From the NCBI GenBank assembly GCA_914767885.1, contig CAJZBQ010000056.1, forward strand, positions 558,001 through 622,000: 64,000 nucleotides of DNA, read 5' to 3'. Below, piece by piece: positions 10,477 to 21,333 of the stretch; positions within the stretch are counted from its first letter, which is position 1; each line of letters opens with the position of its first letter. Source of the stretch: Blepharisma stoltei. Its lineage: Eukaryota > Ciliophora > Heterotrichea > Heterotrichida > Blepharismidae. Both the position numbers and the translations under genes were made by a program. Below the pieces are notes generated by a model. The model saw only the letters and a program-made list of their open reading frames with translations, had not been told where the DNA came from and searched no databases.

Positions 10477-11586
10477 TTAATTCATCGGGTGTTTTGGCAT
10501 GCACGAATTCTGCTGAGCAGACCCAATTGGCAGTCCATTGCAGGCTTCCAAAATCAAATTTGATATAGACGACTCCTTTGGCTCCCAGCTTGTAGGCAGC
10601 TCTATTTTCCTTTCTTCAATAACCTTTGGGTTGACATGAACTGTGAGCGATGCTTCAGATCTTTTGGTTCTACACCCAACATCGTACAGCACAAACACTT
10701 GCGCCTTGTACATTGCTTGTATCAATCCAGTCTCATTAGTTGACACATTATTTCCAAACTCCAGGTTCGCTAGATTTGCTTCGTATTCCATCTCTTTAGG
10801 TGTGGAATCAATATGTGGCAGTGAGTGCAAATTTGGCGCATTTCTGCATACGAGACTTGTATAATTATATGTTTTATCCCCGGGAATTTGTACGGTTAAT
10901 TCAAATAATAGTTGCCCTACAATGCTGATTATAGGTGCTTGTGTTGATTTATGGTCAATTCCCAAACGAAACTTCGAAGTTTTCCCAATTTGAGAATGGT
11001 CAGTGCCTTGGTAGCACAAATTAATAGCAGAGGCTCCCCTTTTGATACAGAAGCAAGATACTAGAGGTTTAGTGGAATTGACAGAATACTGCCTTGATAC
11101 ACGCGTATTCCTATTAAAAATGGTCATGATTCTTTGGTCTGTTAACGATTTTTGTCCTTCCATTTCAAATGAAGCTTCTATTTTGTATTCAATTTTTGCT
11201 TGTATTCTGTGTCCATCACTATTGGTATCGTCAAAATCAAAGCTTGAAGGTGCATAATGTGGCAACTTAAAAGAAAAGGGAAATACAAATTGGCCTGAAG
11301 GGGAATAATTATCTCATTGGACTAGGGTAGTTGTCATGTGGAAAACGTCGTTTTTGGATTCAGAAACTTGCCCGTTTGACTTGGTTATTTTTGCTAATTC
11401 GAGACCAGTTGCATTTAATTGGATTTTTGAAGGAGAACTTTTTTCTGGCAAGTTCAGAAGTATTTCTCCAGTTAATTTTTCACCTGCTATGTAGTAAGTA
11501 GCATCGAGCTTAATGTAAATGAAAAAGGATGATTGGAGTCCTGAATTATGAGAAACTTCGTTGTTTATGATAGCTGGAACACTCAT
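10477..11586 (-). CDS. Arrestin-domain protein
   Basis: Minus-strand ATG 11586 to TAA 10477, about 369 residues, with one UGA (11314) read as Trp. The N-terminal half fits the arrestin N-domain: FFIYIKLDATYYIAGEKLTG (a beta strand followed by the G-x-V/L-x-G type turn), then SPSKIQLNATGLELAKI. QFVFPFSFKLPHYAPSSF matches the conserved F-F-LP-PSF stretch. The C-terminal half (YKAQVFVLYDVGCRTKRSEA, LTVHVNP) fits the C-domain beta sandwich. Eukaryotic alpha-arrestins link membrane cargo to trafficking or ubiquitin ligases; no PY motif was noticed here, so the partner is unknown. Confidence 0.8.
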
Positions 11587-11754
11587 ATTTATTAGTTATA
11601 TGAAAATTCTGTAAGAAATTAAGAGTATTTCTATTAAAAATCATAGTGCTTTGTAGTATTAATCTAAATTTAATATCAAATAATAAATAAGCAACAAAAG
11701 TATAAAGCTTCTAATTTTTTATAAGGAATAGAAATAAGAAAATTTCATCTTACT

Positions 11755-12119
11755 TACTCCCCCCCCCTCTGTGAGTGAACAAAACCATTAGAAAAATCGC
11801 TATTTTTTGCCCAAAAACCCACCCTCCGTGAGTGAACAAAAATATTTTAATACAAAAATTTGATATATAAATGATAATTATTATAATGAAATCTAGAGCT
11901 AATTCTGTTTAATTTTAAACGAATTGCTTTTTAAAACATAAATTTTATAAATTAAATTAATATTTGCTTTCCAATTTTTGCGAATTAGGATTTTTTTAAA
12001 TTTCGAAAAAAAATATTTTTTAGAAAATTTATATATAAAAATTTTTTTAAAAAAAAAAAATTAACCCCCCTCCGTGAGTGAACAAAATTTTTTTGTTCAC
12101 TCACGGAGGGGGGGGGAGT
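11755..12119 (+). mobile_element. Family A IES-like element, intergenic
   Basis: TA-bounded (11755; right TA at 12120-12121) and about 365 bp. The left end is poly-C plus TCTGTGAGTGAACAAAA, a ~35 bp spacer with AAAAATCGCTATTTTTTGCC, then a second CTCCGTGAGTGAACAAAA. The right end is a near-perfect hairpin of the same signature (about 12071-12108) capped by poly-G. The AT-rich interior is shared with the copies at 51632 and 57379. It lies between the arrestin and 14-3-3 genes, so excision is inferred from the related intragenic copies. Confidence 0.8.
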
Positions 12120-12497
12120 TAGGCAATTAATTAGAGTTCTAATTATGTATATAAATGATGCATAATCTAATACAGTGTGTTTTTTCTTTAAGTTAATGAA
12201 ACCATCATATGGAGAGGAAATAATATAATCAATTATGGAACTGCAATGCTCAATTTAAACTATAAGCTGTCGAACTCATCTTCTATTCTTTGCATGAAAA
12301 ACATTTTTTACCAACAAATATCACACCAAAGCGGTTTCACTCACTATAACTAAAAAGCACTATCCAACATCCAATATTTATTTTTCACATAGCCGCCAGC
12401 TAATTTTCTAGAATGTTAACGATGGATTAATTTCATATTGCATAATTTACCCTTTGGGCTTATGGCAATCAACATAATCCATTTCTTTATAATAATT
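12120..12497. other. Intergenic region upstream of the 14-3-3 gene
   Basis: No gene is seen. The frame of the downstream gene stays open upstream to 12438 but encodes a hydrophobic stretch not expected in 14-3-3, so I treat this as 5' flank. Confidence 0.5.
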
Positions 12498-13244
12498 ATG
12501 GGCAAAATTGATGATCTCTCAAGCCTCTCAAAGGGTGAACTTCTTCAGCTTGCAAAACTTGCTGAACACGCAGAGCGATACGAAGAAATGGTAGAATTCA
12601 TCAGAGCTTACGTTCAAAAAGACAGAGCCGCGCTGTCCACTGAAGATAGAAACCTCCTCTCAGCTGCCTACAAAAATCTTGTAGGAAACAGAAGAACCTC
12701 ATGGAGAATTCTAAATTCCATTGAGCAAAAGGAAACCAAACGTGGAAATGATGAAAACAAGCAAAGAGCTGGCGACTACAAACTTAGAGTTGAAAATGAG
12801 CTAAGAAGCTTTTGCAGAGAAATTCTTAGACTAATCGACACTGACTTGCTTCCACAATCAGCTGACGACGAAAGCAGAGTTTTCTACCTCAAAATGAAAG
12901 GCGATTACTATAGGTACATCTGCGAGTTCACTCTTGGACAAGCTAGAGATGAAAGCTCGAAGAATGCACTTGAGTGCTATCAGCAAGCAATGACACTTGC
13001 AGAAACTGGCCTGGACCCAACCCACCCAACCAAGCTCGGACTTGCCTTGAACTTCTCGGTATTCAAGTACGAGATCCTACAAAACCCATCCGAAGCCTGT
13101 GCAATGGCCAAGCAAGCCTTTGACGACGCAATCCCTAGCTTAGATACCTTAACTGACGAGGCAGCTTACAAAGACGCAACCATGATCCTCCAACTTTTAA
13201 GAGACAACTTGACCCTTTGGCAGTCAGAAGAAGCAGAAAGCTAA
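12498..13244 (+). CDS. 14-3-3 protein
   Basis: About 248 residues from ATG 12498 to TAA 13244. The match to 14-3-3 is full length: LAKLAEHAERYEEMVEFIR in helices 1-2, LLSAAYKNLVGNRRTSWRI (signature 1 RNLLSVAYKNVVG), FYLKMKGDYYRYICEF with the phosphopeptide-binding Arg-Tyr pair, TKLGLALNFSVFKYEIL (helix 7), and DATMILQLLRDNLTLWQSE (signature 2). An upstream in-frame ATG at 12438 would add about 20 hydrophobic residues absent from the family, so I prefer 12498. It acts in the cytosol as a dimer that binds phosphoserine/phosphothreonine partners. Confidence 0.95.
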   Translation: MGKIDDLSSLSKGELLQLAKLAEHAERYEEMVEFIRAYVQKDRAALSTEDRNLLSAAYKNLVGNRRTSWRILNSIEQKETKRGNDENKQRAGDYKLRVENELRSFCREILRLIDTDLLPQSADDESRVFYLKMKGDYYRYICEFTLGQARDESSKNALECYQQAMTLAETGLDPTHPTKLGLALNFSVFKYEILQNPSEACAMAKQAFDDAIPSLDTLTDEAAYKDATMILQLLRDNLTLWQSEEAES

Positions 13245-13265
13245 ACATTAATCTTTAAATTCAGC

Positions 13266-15751
13266 TTAGTCTTCTACATTTAAACCAGGGAATAAGCTCC
13301 TGATATTTGAATTGTCTTCGTACACTTTTGTAGAGTAGTCCTCTCCTAGGTAAATGAATGTTGAAAACGGAAGTCCTAGCTGTTTCCAAAAATTGAGGGC
13401 TTGAATTAATTCTTCGCTTATTGAGGATAGGCTTTTGTAGTTGGAGTTCACGTCTGGATTTGATTCTTCGAGAGCCATTAGGTTTAATAAATAATCTTCA
13501 CGCTTGTGAAGGAGGGAAAGAACTTTTAAGGTCAAAGCACGAGCTCTGATCAGTTTGCTGCACTTTCGAAGCATTTCTGAGAGGTTTTCAGCATTTGAGG
13601 TAGCACTGTAATGATCAGGGAGAAGAAGCTCAGTACGCAGCTTTTCTAAAGTGCAGAGGCCGCGATATTGGAGGCTTGATTTTTCTTCAGGAGTTAAATG
13701 ATTAATATTTTTTAAAATCTTGTCAATTTCAGTTCCAGTAAGAAAATTTAAATCTTTTTCTGTATTAAACTCTATGCCATTTTCAAAAGATTTTTAACTG
13801 ATAAATAATTTAATACTATTATCAGTCCTAACTCCCCCCCCCCCTCCGTGAGCGAACAAAAAAATTTTGTTCGCTCACGGAGGGGGGTTAATTTTTTTTT
13901 TAAAAAAAAATTTATATATAAATTTTTATAAAAAATATTTTTTTTCGAAATTTAAAAAAATCCTAATTTGCAAAAATTGGGAAGCAAATATTAATTTAAT
14001 TTTGCAAAATTTATGTTTTAAAACGCAATTTGTTTAAAATTAAACAGAATTAGCTCTAGATTTCATTATACTAATTATCACTTATATATCAAAATTTTTT
14101 TCCATTAAAAATTTTTTCTATTAAAAAAATTTTTGTTCACTCACGGAGGGTGGGTTTTTGGTCAAAAAATGGCGATTTTTTCTAATGGTTTTGTTCGCTC
14201 ACGGGGGGGGGGGGGGAGTAAGCATCTATTTATTTTAAAAAGATATAAAATTCCTTTGCAAGCTAAATTGTCAAGAGCTGATTTGCTTCAGTCCACTTCT
14301 ATATTTGCAGGCTTATAGCTTCTATGGGCATAGCTATAAACTTCTTTTCTCTGCTTAGGCGGGATTATTAAATCTTTCGAAGAATCAGGCTGCTGCTGTG
14401 CCCATAAAGCTGATTTTACCTTTATTGGCTTATGATTTCTTGAAGAAATTTTCGATTTACTTGACCTGTCGCTTCTAAGTGGTTTATATGGAGAATTTTC
14501 AATTGAATTTATTTTTTCCTTTGGAGGATTATCATATTTCAACACTTTGCTAAAAAGGTCAGGATCTTCCTTAAATCTGGTTAAAATTTGATCCCATGAC
14601 TCTTTATCTTGGTCATGGTTAAATAAAATTTCATCAATTAAATTGATTCTTCTCACTCTTGGCCTTCTTTTTCTTTCTTTTGATTCAAGCGCAATTGAAA
14701 AAGATCTTTGCTCTTTATACGCTGAGTATGTAGTTGGTCTTGAACCTTGAAGTGATTTTTGTTCATAAATAGAATCCGAAGGGGATTCTTTTTGAAGAGA
14801 ATGCTCATGGGTTTTTGGTCTTTTTGATATGGGCGGAGGCTGGCTAGGCCTTATTCGAGGAGTAATATCACGGGTTGGAGGTCGATAACTTCTTTCAACT
14901 GTTTTTGGCCGCTTGTGTAAATTTTTCAAAGAGTGTTCTAATGATGAGCTTGTTTTTTCAGTGTTTGCCCAAGGCAAACTTGATTTTCTATGCACAGTGT
15001 TTGATGCAGTATCTTCACAAGTCTTTGGTGATTTGGGCACTTCTTGGTTATTTTGATGTTCTGAAACCCCAGTAGCCGCATTTAAAGTCTCAAATTCTTT
15101 TTTACTTTTATCCAAAAATTCAGTTATCTCAGCCAGTTTTTCTTCAAGAATTTTATCATTTTTTCCGTCATCAATAAGCTCTGAATATCCACTTAGGTTC
15201 ATTTTTAAGCCATCTGTAAATATTGAGCATTTGTTAAAGTCAGGCGAAATCTGGGCATCAGTTTTCAATAGCAAATTTTTTACCTCAAAATTTTCAGGAG
15301 TTTTAATTATATTTTCTGGGCTGAAACTGGTTTGAAAGTCATAGAGACTTCCAAGCCTTTCTTTTACGTTTGACAAGTTTTGAGCAGAATCGTGGGAAGG
15401 GATCTTGTTTTCTTGGGTTGATGATAATGATTTCAGCTCATTCAGCTGCTTTTTGGTTGCTTCGAGCTCACGCTGTAATTCAAAAATTATTTGATCTTTC
15501 TTTTGAAGCTCGTCTTCTAGAGAAACTGCTGCAGTTTCTGTTTGAATTTCAACAGATGATTTATTAATGTCTTGGATGCTGAGTTGAGTATTTATTTTGT
15601 TCGAATGTTTTCTTTTTTTGTGATTCCTCGAATGAGGTCGCTTTATTACCTTATCATTTGGATTTTCTTTGGCATTATCTCCAATAATTGCTTTTTTTAT
15701 TAGTGAGGCGGCTAAGTTGAACGCATATTCTTCAATTTGGTCTTTCTCCAT
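13266..15751 (-). CDS. Large Ser/Lys-rich coiled-coil protein, interrupted by a family A IES
   Basis: Minus-strand ATG 15751. The N-terminus (EEYAFNLAASLIKKAI) is an amphipathic helix, followed by a coiled coil (residues 80-120) and a long basic Ser/Pro-rich region (KERKRRPRVRRINL). UGA at 14288 is read as Trp. A family A element then interrupts the gene, and after it an open frame (LLPDHYSATSNAENLSEML, TKVYEDNSNIRSLFPGLN) runs to TAA 13266. Removing the element at the TAs next to its poly-C caps (13829/14219) leaves a stop. Removing the larger TA-TA segment 13773-14230 joins AAA ATA to GAG TTT in frame, giving about 675 residues. I prefer the second model. Two separate genes is the alternative. 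Family unknown. Confidence 0.6.
13773..14230 (-). mobile_element. IES containing a family A element (core 13829-14218)
   Basis: The core has the family A hairpin at the left (TCCGTGAGCGAACAAAA against TTTTGTTCGCTCACGGA, about 13846-13885) and two copies of the signature at the right before a poly-G cap and TA 14219. Reading frame favours excision at the outer TAs 13773 and 14231, which are 56 and 12 bases outside the core. Confidence 0.6.
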
Positions 15752-15900
15752 TTAATTTCTTTATTCAAATAAAATATCTACTCTCAAAGTCACTTTCAAT
15801 ATCCCAAAGCTCAAAATTCTGTTTTTCCTGTATTTGTCCTTTTCAAAAAATTCAATAATCCTAATTTCATATGGCGTAATGTTAAATCAGAAACTTATCA

Positions 15901-17838
15901 ATGGAGATAGAAACGCAAACTCCATCAACCCGAGAGATCTCTACCTCAAACATTTTCAACTTCACCGAAGTTTTAGCTCCAGATGTTGACAGAGATCCAA
16001 CCCCAAACTTGCCCTTGCTTCACAAAAAGAGAAATTTAAGTTTTTCCATAAATCAGAAAAATACAAGTTTTTATTCCTACACAAAAGAACCAAAAGATCT
16101 GCCTCCTCGGACAAGGTCAAGCTCTTGAAAAAGCTTTTTGTCTCGTAAAATTTACATAGGGAATTATACATCTCCTCAAATTCAGCCAATGACTCATCTT
16201 CAAGATGCAATCGATAACATAAAGCAAAAAGTTGAAAAGTAATTTATAAGCAGCGAATTTCAACAAAGTAGAGATATTTCAACGTTTATAAATAACATAA
16301 AAGACCTTGAGAGATCAAAACATATAAGACTTTATATGAGTGAGCTTGGAAAGCAGGTCGTTTTGAAAAAGCAGCAATATAATGAAATACACAGTGAAGT
16401 AGTACAAAGGCAAGAAAAGCTGAAAAAACTTGAAGAAAAATTGCAGCTGCTGGAAGATGAGGAAAATGAGACAAATAATTTGCTGGATGTGTACAATTTT
16501 AGAAGAGAAGAGTATCATGATTTTGTACAAGGGTTGAATAATGAAGTTTACTATCAAGATACATTAAAATTCATGCTGGCCTGTCGCCAAGAAAACGCTA
16601 TAGTAATGGCTCACCCAGTCAATGTAAACAATATCAAACTTAAACAGCTGAATAGAGAATGCAAAAACATGGAAAAAGAATTAGCAAGATATGTATCGAA
16701 ATTTGGCGAAATAAATAAGCAAATCGAAGCTATTACCCAAGAAACTGAGAAAGAAAAAATAGAAATGGAAAAAAAAATGCAATCAGAACTCAAAGTTTTT
16801 GAGGATTATAGCCCCTGAAATATTTTAGATCATTATTGGCCATCAATTTTAATTCCAAAATTAATTTGTACTTGTCATCTTTTTTGAAAAGTAAAAACGA
16901 AAATGGCAGATCTTCGTTTATGGTTTTAAGGTGCCTAATCAGACTTATACTGTTTAAGGCAGGTGCCCTGCACCATATTTTTTCTGGTCGATATTCTGCT
17001 GGGGTATAGAGATCTATTAAGGTGCATGTGCTATATCCAAAAAATAAAAAAATGCATTTCTTTTGAGCATAATCGAAATGTTACTATAGAAAGGCAACAA
17101 AATAACGCTGTACAGCTGTTGAGATTTGAAAGGAGAATAGGAGAACTTAAAGAAGAACATATAATACAAGATGAAGCTATGAAAGTTGAAAAGATTCAAG
17201 AAAATTGTGAATATAAATTTAAAGCAATTCAAAGGGTAACAAATATTGCAACGATTCAAGATATGCTTCCTTATTACAAATATTTGCTAGAAAAAAAAGA
17301 AAATTTGATAAGCACAGTGGGGCAGCTGCAAAATCAGATAGAAGCTCTTCAAGAAGAAAGAGAAGAGCTTATAAAAGAAGTTGACTTTTGAAAATTCAGA
17401 GATGATGCTTATATTAACATTAGTATAGAAGAAGCCAATAAAGCTAATGAAGAATTAGAAAAAAAAATTGAGGAAATTGTTAGAAGTGAAAATAACTTGC
17501 ATAAGCTCCAAGAATTGGTGAATTCTTCTATTAATGTGCTGAGTAGGGTTGTTTTTCAGCTATCAGAAGGAGAAAGATCTGCAATGGAAGTTAACGAAAA
17601 AAACTTGAGCCGAGTTTTAGCGTTTATTTGTACAAGACTTGATAAAATGATGGAAGTCCTGCAAAATCATCAGAATGTGTTTTATGTTGAAAGCATTAAC
17701 ACTGGGATGGAGTTTGTATCAGCACCGTCATTTTTGAGGTTAAATAACTATCGTCAAACAAAAATTTCTTACGACGACCGCTTTGCTTTTACATATGAAG
17801 AAGAGGAAGCTGATAAAAAGAATGCTCAGAAAAGTTAA
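15901..17838 (+). CDS. Coiled-coil protein, possibly outer-dynein-arm docking type; one intron, one IES
   Basis: ATG 15901; UGA 16126 is read as Trp. A 15-nt intron GTAATTTATAAGCAG lies at 16239-16253. A 225-bp family E IES lies at 16807-17031; its removal joins GAG GAT TAT to ATC CAA. UGA 17389 is also Trp, and TAA is at 17838, giving about 565 residues. After a Ser/Pro-rich N-terminus most of the protein is coiled coil (QQYNEIHSEVVQRQEKLKKL). The segment RVTNIATIQDMLPYYKYLLE followed by NQIEALQEEREELIKE resembles the docking-complex coiled-coil proteins CCDC63/CCDC114 and relatives. That resemblance is a weak impression. It diverges from the gene ending at 15751 over a 149-bp shared upstream region. 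Confidence 0.8.
16807..17031 (+). mobile_element. Family E IES, 225 bp
   Basis: It starts TATAGCCCCTGAAATATTTT and ends GTGCATGTGC before TATA, so it is flanked by TATA on both sides (16807 and 17032). It closely matches the copy at 8711-8936. Removal leaves GAG GAT TAT ATC CAA AAA, continuing the coiled coil. It contains a UGA in the gene frame but no UAA/UAG, because 225 is a multiple of three and the frame stays open through it under this code. Confidence 0.85.
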
Positions 17839-18289
17839 TTTTGAATTAAATTGTAATCTTTTATTAATAAAAAGGATTATCTAGTCCAATTCATATTGAT
17901 ATAAATTATTGACCTCATAATAAAAATTTAGCGGGAGGAAGTAATTGATTAAAGTCAATTATGACCTTTCGCGATAGAAATGAGCCCACAGACAACTGTC
18001 AATTTGTTAGTTGATAGATCATTATGGTCTCCACATCTTTACAATTATGAATACTTATATGAGTTAAAACCTAATTTATGCAATTTAATAGAGTGAGACG
18101 ATAATTATTTAGGCTAGAAATATAAACCTCATCGCTTTAAATTATTTCTTTATAAAACAAACTATAAGAAAATCAATGTTACTCCAATAATTCTCATTCT
18201 TAATTTAGTTTGCTTATAATGTGGCAATGGCCTTGAAGCTAAGAACCTGCACCAATTTCTCTTAAAATATTTATAGTTAGTATTTAAAG
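17839..18289. other. AT-rich region between converging genes
   Basis: About 450 bases between two tail-to-tail genes. No ORF, repeat or hairpin of note. Confidence 0.5.
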
Positions 18290-21173
18290 TTACAGCAAAA
18301 TACAATTTTTATTGCATGAAGTGGTTTCACTAATCTTCCTGTAACTTTCCAAAGGAGGATGAATAATTTGCATACTCTTGCTGAAATCTTTCAATATGTT
18401 TTTTATTTTTTCCAAATTTTGATCAGCATTTAGTTTTTCCTTCAATATCAAACTGTAAAATCTGGCCCAACTCTCTATGTTGTGTCTTAAATCGCATTGC
18501 ATCTGATCTGAAATCACTTGGTAGGTTTGAGAGCTAAATAGAAAATTATCAAATTTCACCTGAGCACGAATACCTTTTCCCTTTATGATCACAAGAGGCC
18601 TTACTGCCCTAATAGGTTTGCATTCAATGTATGTATGCAAATTATACCCATTATAAGTAAAATAAATTATATACCCAGAGGTGATTCCAATGCCTATTGT
18701 ATCTTTAGATCCAAACCGCGGGCCTTTATCAATTATTTCATCCCCAAGCATTATGTTTCCATTATTTCCTTTATATACGACATCAGTCTCGTCTATGCCA
18801 ATCGAAATATTTTCGCTTTTTCCAGCGCATTTAATTTCCACTTCAAAATATAAAACAGGCATAGGCTGGTCATCATCGTTAAAAACTATTATTTCATTAG
18901 AGCTTGTTATTGTCATTTTATCGCTATTATCCTCAGTATAAAATGTATCATTTTTAAATTTCCCCCCAGTCATGAACAGCTCAATATGCTTTTGATTGAA
19001 CTCAGTAGGAATTAGTGGCAAATCAACTTTATTGTGTGGCTGGTGGCATTGACAAGTTATATTTTGGGTCAAAGAATAAAGCACAAACTTGAAAGCATGG
19101 CCTTCATCTTTATGAGACATTCCACATGATATACATAAATATTCGCTGCAGGTTAAGCATTTTACAAATAATGGGAAAACATTGTAGCTGTGGTGAAGGT
19201 TTACAAGTTTGCAGCATTTTATGTTGTTGTTTTTCTTATGAAAATGAGATCCACCATAAAGGATTGCAAAAATTGCTTCTAGGGCATATTGGAAACAATA
19301 ATTGAACTCAGCATCTTCTTTTTCTTTGGAATCCTGCATTATGGAGATTATCAGTCGGAGTAAAACTTCTGGTCTTTGCCTTTTAAAAAATATAGGAATA
19401 TTAGAAATTGCTAATAACAGCTCAGATCTTTTAGGGTAAACCTTGTAATCTTTATGCATTTGCATATTTTTTACGCCTGATTTCCCACATAGAGGCAGAA
19501 AACTCAGAAGTTCAGATGATTCTTCTGAATATTGTGTATAAATCAATTCTTTCAATACTTTATTATGCTTTATGGTTATTAGACCTGTAAGAGTATTATT
19601 TTTGCATAACTTTTGTATGAAATTAATAATCTTTTTCCTTACATCAGGGAAAGCAAGATTTTCTTTATTATCCAATAAATGATATAGTTTCAACTTTCCT
19701 GCTTCATGCTTTATCCAAGGGTACTTTTTCATTAAAATACACATCGAGCTATATGCGTTTGTTAAAAGTTCTGGTTTTCCTTTGTATTGCTTATAATTTG
19801 CTAAAGTTTCAATGAACTTTCTTATTACAGTCTCTTTGCTTAGAAGTCTTTCAATGCGTACGTCTTTAAGAAGCAAAATTTCTAACCCCCTCTATGAGAG
19901 ATTACAGCTATTTGAAAAATTCATCTTTTTGGAAATTATCCCTTCAAGAAAAGCAAAAATTTTTTAATAATAACAATTTTTTTTATAAAATATTTTGATA
20001 GATAAATAATGATTATTTTATCAACTATTAATCAATTTGAAGCAGTATACCATATAAAATATAAATTTATCTATTAAATATACCTTTTTAGTTTCAAATT
20101 CGTATTTATTTAAAAATTTGACTTCTTCCATATGCGACAAAAAGATTTTTTTTCGATCATGAAAGGGAGAGTAAAGTAGTTTCTATGATATTTCCATCTT
20201 TACAATATAAACCTGACAAAACAGCTTTTGGCTCTAAATCTTCAAAAGAAATCAAAGAATTTGTATTTTTAAACATATGAAGCCAGCTTCTCATGAGCGG
20301 AGAAAATAGTCTGTCCTCTGCAGAAACATTATTACAGTTCTCTGATATAAACTCAGCAATAAGCTCTGATAATCCAGGTACATAATTTTCACTTAAAATT
20401 GTATCAGATCTAACTTCTTCTTCCATTGCTACAAATTCCGGTATTTGAGATGATATTTTTTGAGTTAAAGCTGAATACAAGCATACCCCTAACCCTCAGA
20501 AATCAATAATTTCAGTTTGTGCAAATGGATAAATTGCTGGATCTAAAGGAAATTGATACTTCAAAGATCTCTCATTTATAACGTCGATCTTTACATCAAT
20601 ACCAACCCCTTCATCCAAAATTAAAGCTGGCCTTATAGGAGACTCATTAAGGTCCATATAAATATTTTCCGGAGAAATATTTTTAATTGTGATCCCCAGC
20701 CGTTGTGCAGTCGCAATCTGACTTATTAAATCTTGAACAGCCCTAATGATCACTTCAGGATAAATAATGGCTTTATTTCTTAAATCTCTTGGAATACTGC
20801 TATTTGTTTTGTGCGAATTTCAGTCTTCTAAAGACAGAAATCGCCGAACTTCTCAAATGAGGACGAAATTTTCTTCATCAATTGCATATTTTTTAGTAAT
20901 TCCAGGCAAATGCTCAACCAATGGTCATAGTTCTTGGAGCCTTGACTCATATAGCATAAGACTTGAAGCAGAGCACTTGATAATTTGAATATTGTAATCC
21001 TTCCCTTCTTGATTTTGAGCTAAATAGCACGATTTGTCTTCAGAATTTTGTCGATCTAGTGTAAATGATTCGTTGTTATATGTCTTTGTAATTTTCTCAT
21101 CTAGAGGGAGAAACTTTGATTTTTTGATATTTTGGACACATTCAAAGTATCGGAATACGGTGCTATTAAGCAT
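18290..21173 (-). CDS. Pseudokinase with UBR-like zinc finger and SPRY domain; one IES
   Basis: Minus-strand ATG 21173. Several UGAs are Trp (for example 20925, 20496). A degenerate family A IES (19883-20171) interrupts the gene; removal joins ACT ACT TTA to GAA ATT TTG. The stop is TAA 18290, about 864 residues. Residues 40-320 are a kinase fold: a beta-3 Lys in NIQIIKCSA, then GITIKNISPENIYM in the catalytic loop where HRD reads IKN, ILDEGV for DFG, and DFWGLGVCLYSAL for subdomain IX. The missing catalytic Asp marks a pseudokinase. A helical region follows, then a Cys/His cluster (CLTCSEYLCISCGMSHKDEG ... CQCH) like a UBR box, then a SPRY domain (YFEVEIKCAG, ISIGIDETD, IGIGITSGYIIYFTYNG). 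Ubiquitin-linked recognition is inference. Confidence 0.75.
19883..20171 (+). mobile_element. Degenerate family A IES in the pseudokinase gene
   Basis: TA 19883 and TA 20172. The left end ACCCCCTCTATGAGAG is a decayed form of the poly-C plus signature; the right end (CATATGCGACAAAAAG ... CATGAAAGGGAGAG) is a decayed hairpin. The AT-rich interior contains stops in all gene frames. Excision joins the kinase and zinc-finger halves in frame. Confidence 0.75.
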
Positions 21174-21333
21174 GTATAGGGATTATTTAATTTATGGAAA
21201 ATTATTTGATAACTATTTTCTAAAAGTAGATGTAGAAATTGACAAATATGAAATGATGCAGCAATTTTAAAGCAAGGTGATTTTTTGATTTAAACTTAAT
21301 ATAATAAGCAGACTTCTATGGAAATGCATTTAT

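Noticed and set aside
12061..12119. Perfect palindromes as assembly chimeras
   Set aside because: The same palindrome type recurs at independent loci with different signatures and precise gene-frame restoration, so it is a real element feature.
12438..12497. Upstream ATG for the 14-3-3 gene
   Set aside because: It adds a hydrophobic stretch not found in 14-3-3 proteins; ATG 12498 matches family length.
16963..17031. Reading the family E sequence as coding, since its frame stays open under UGA=Trp
   Set aside because: The same sequence occurs at 8711-8936 outside any gene, has TATA ends, and interrupts a coiled coil. It is an insert.
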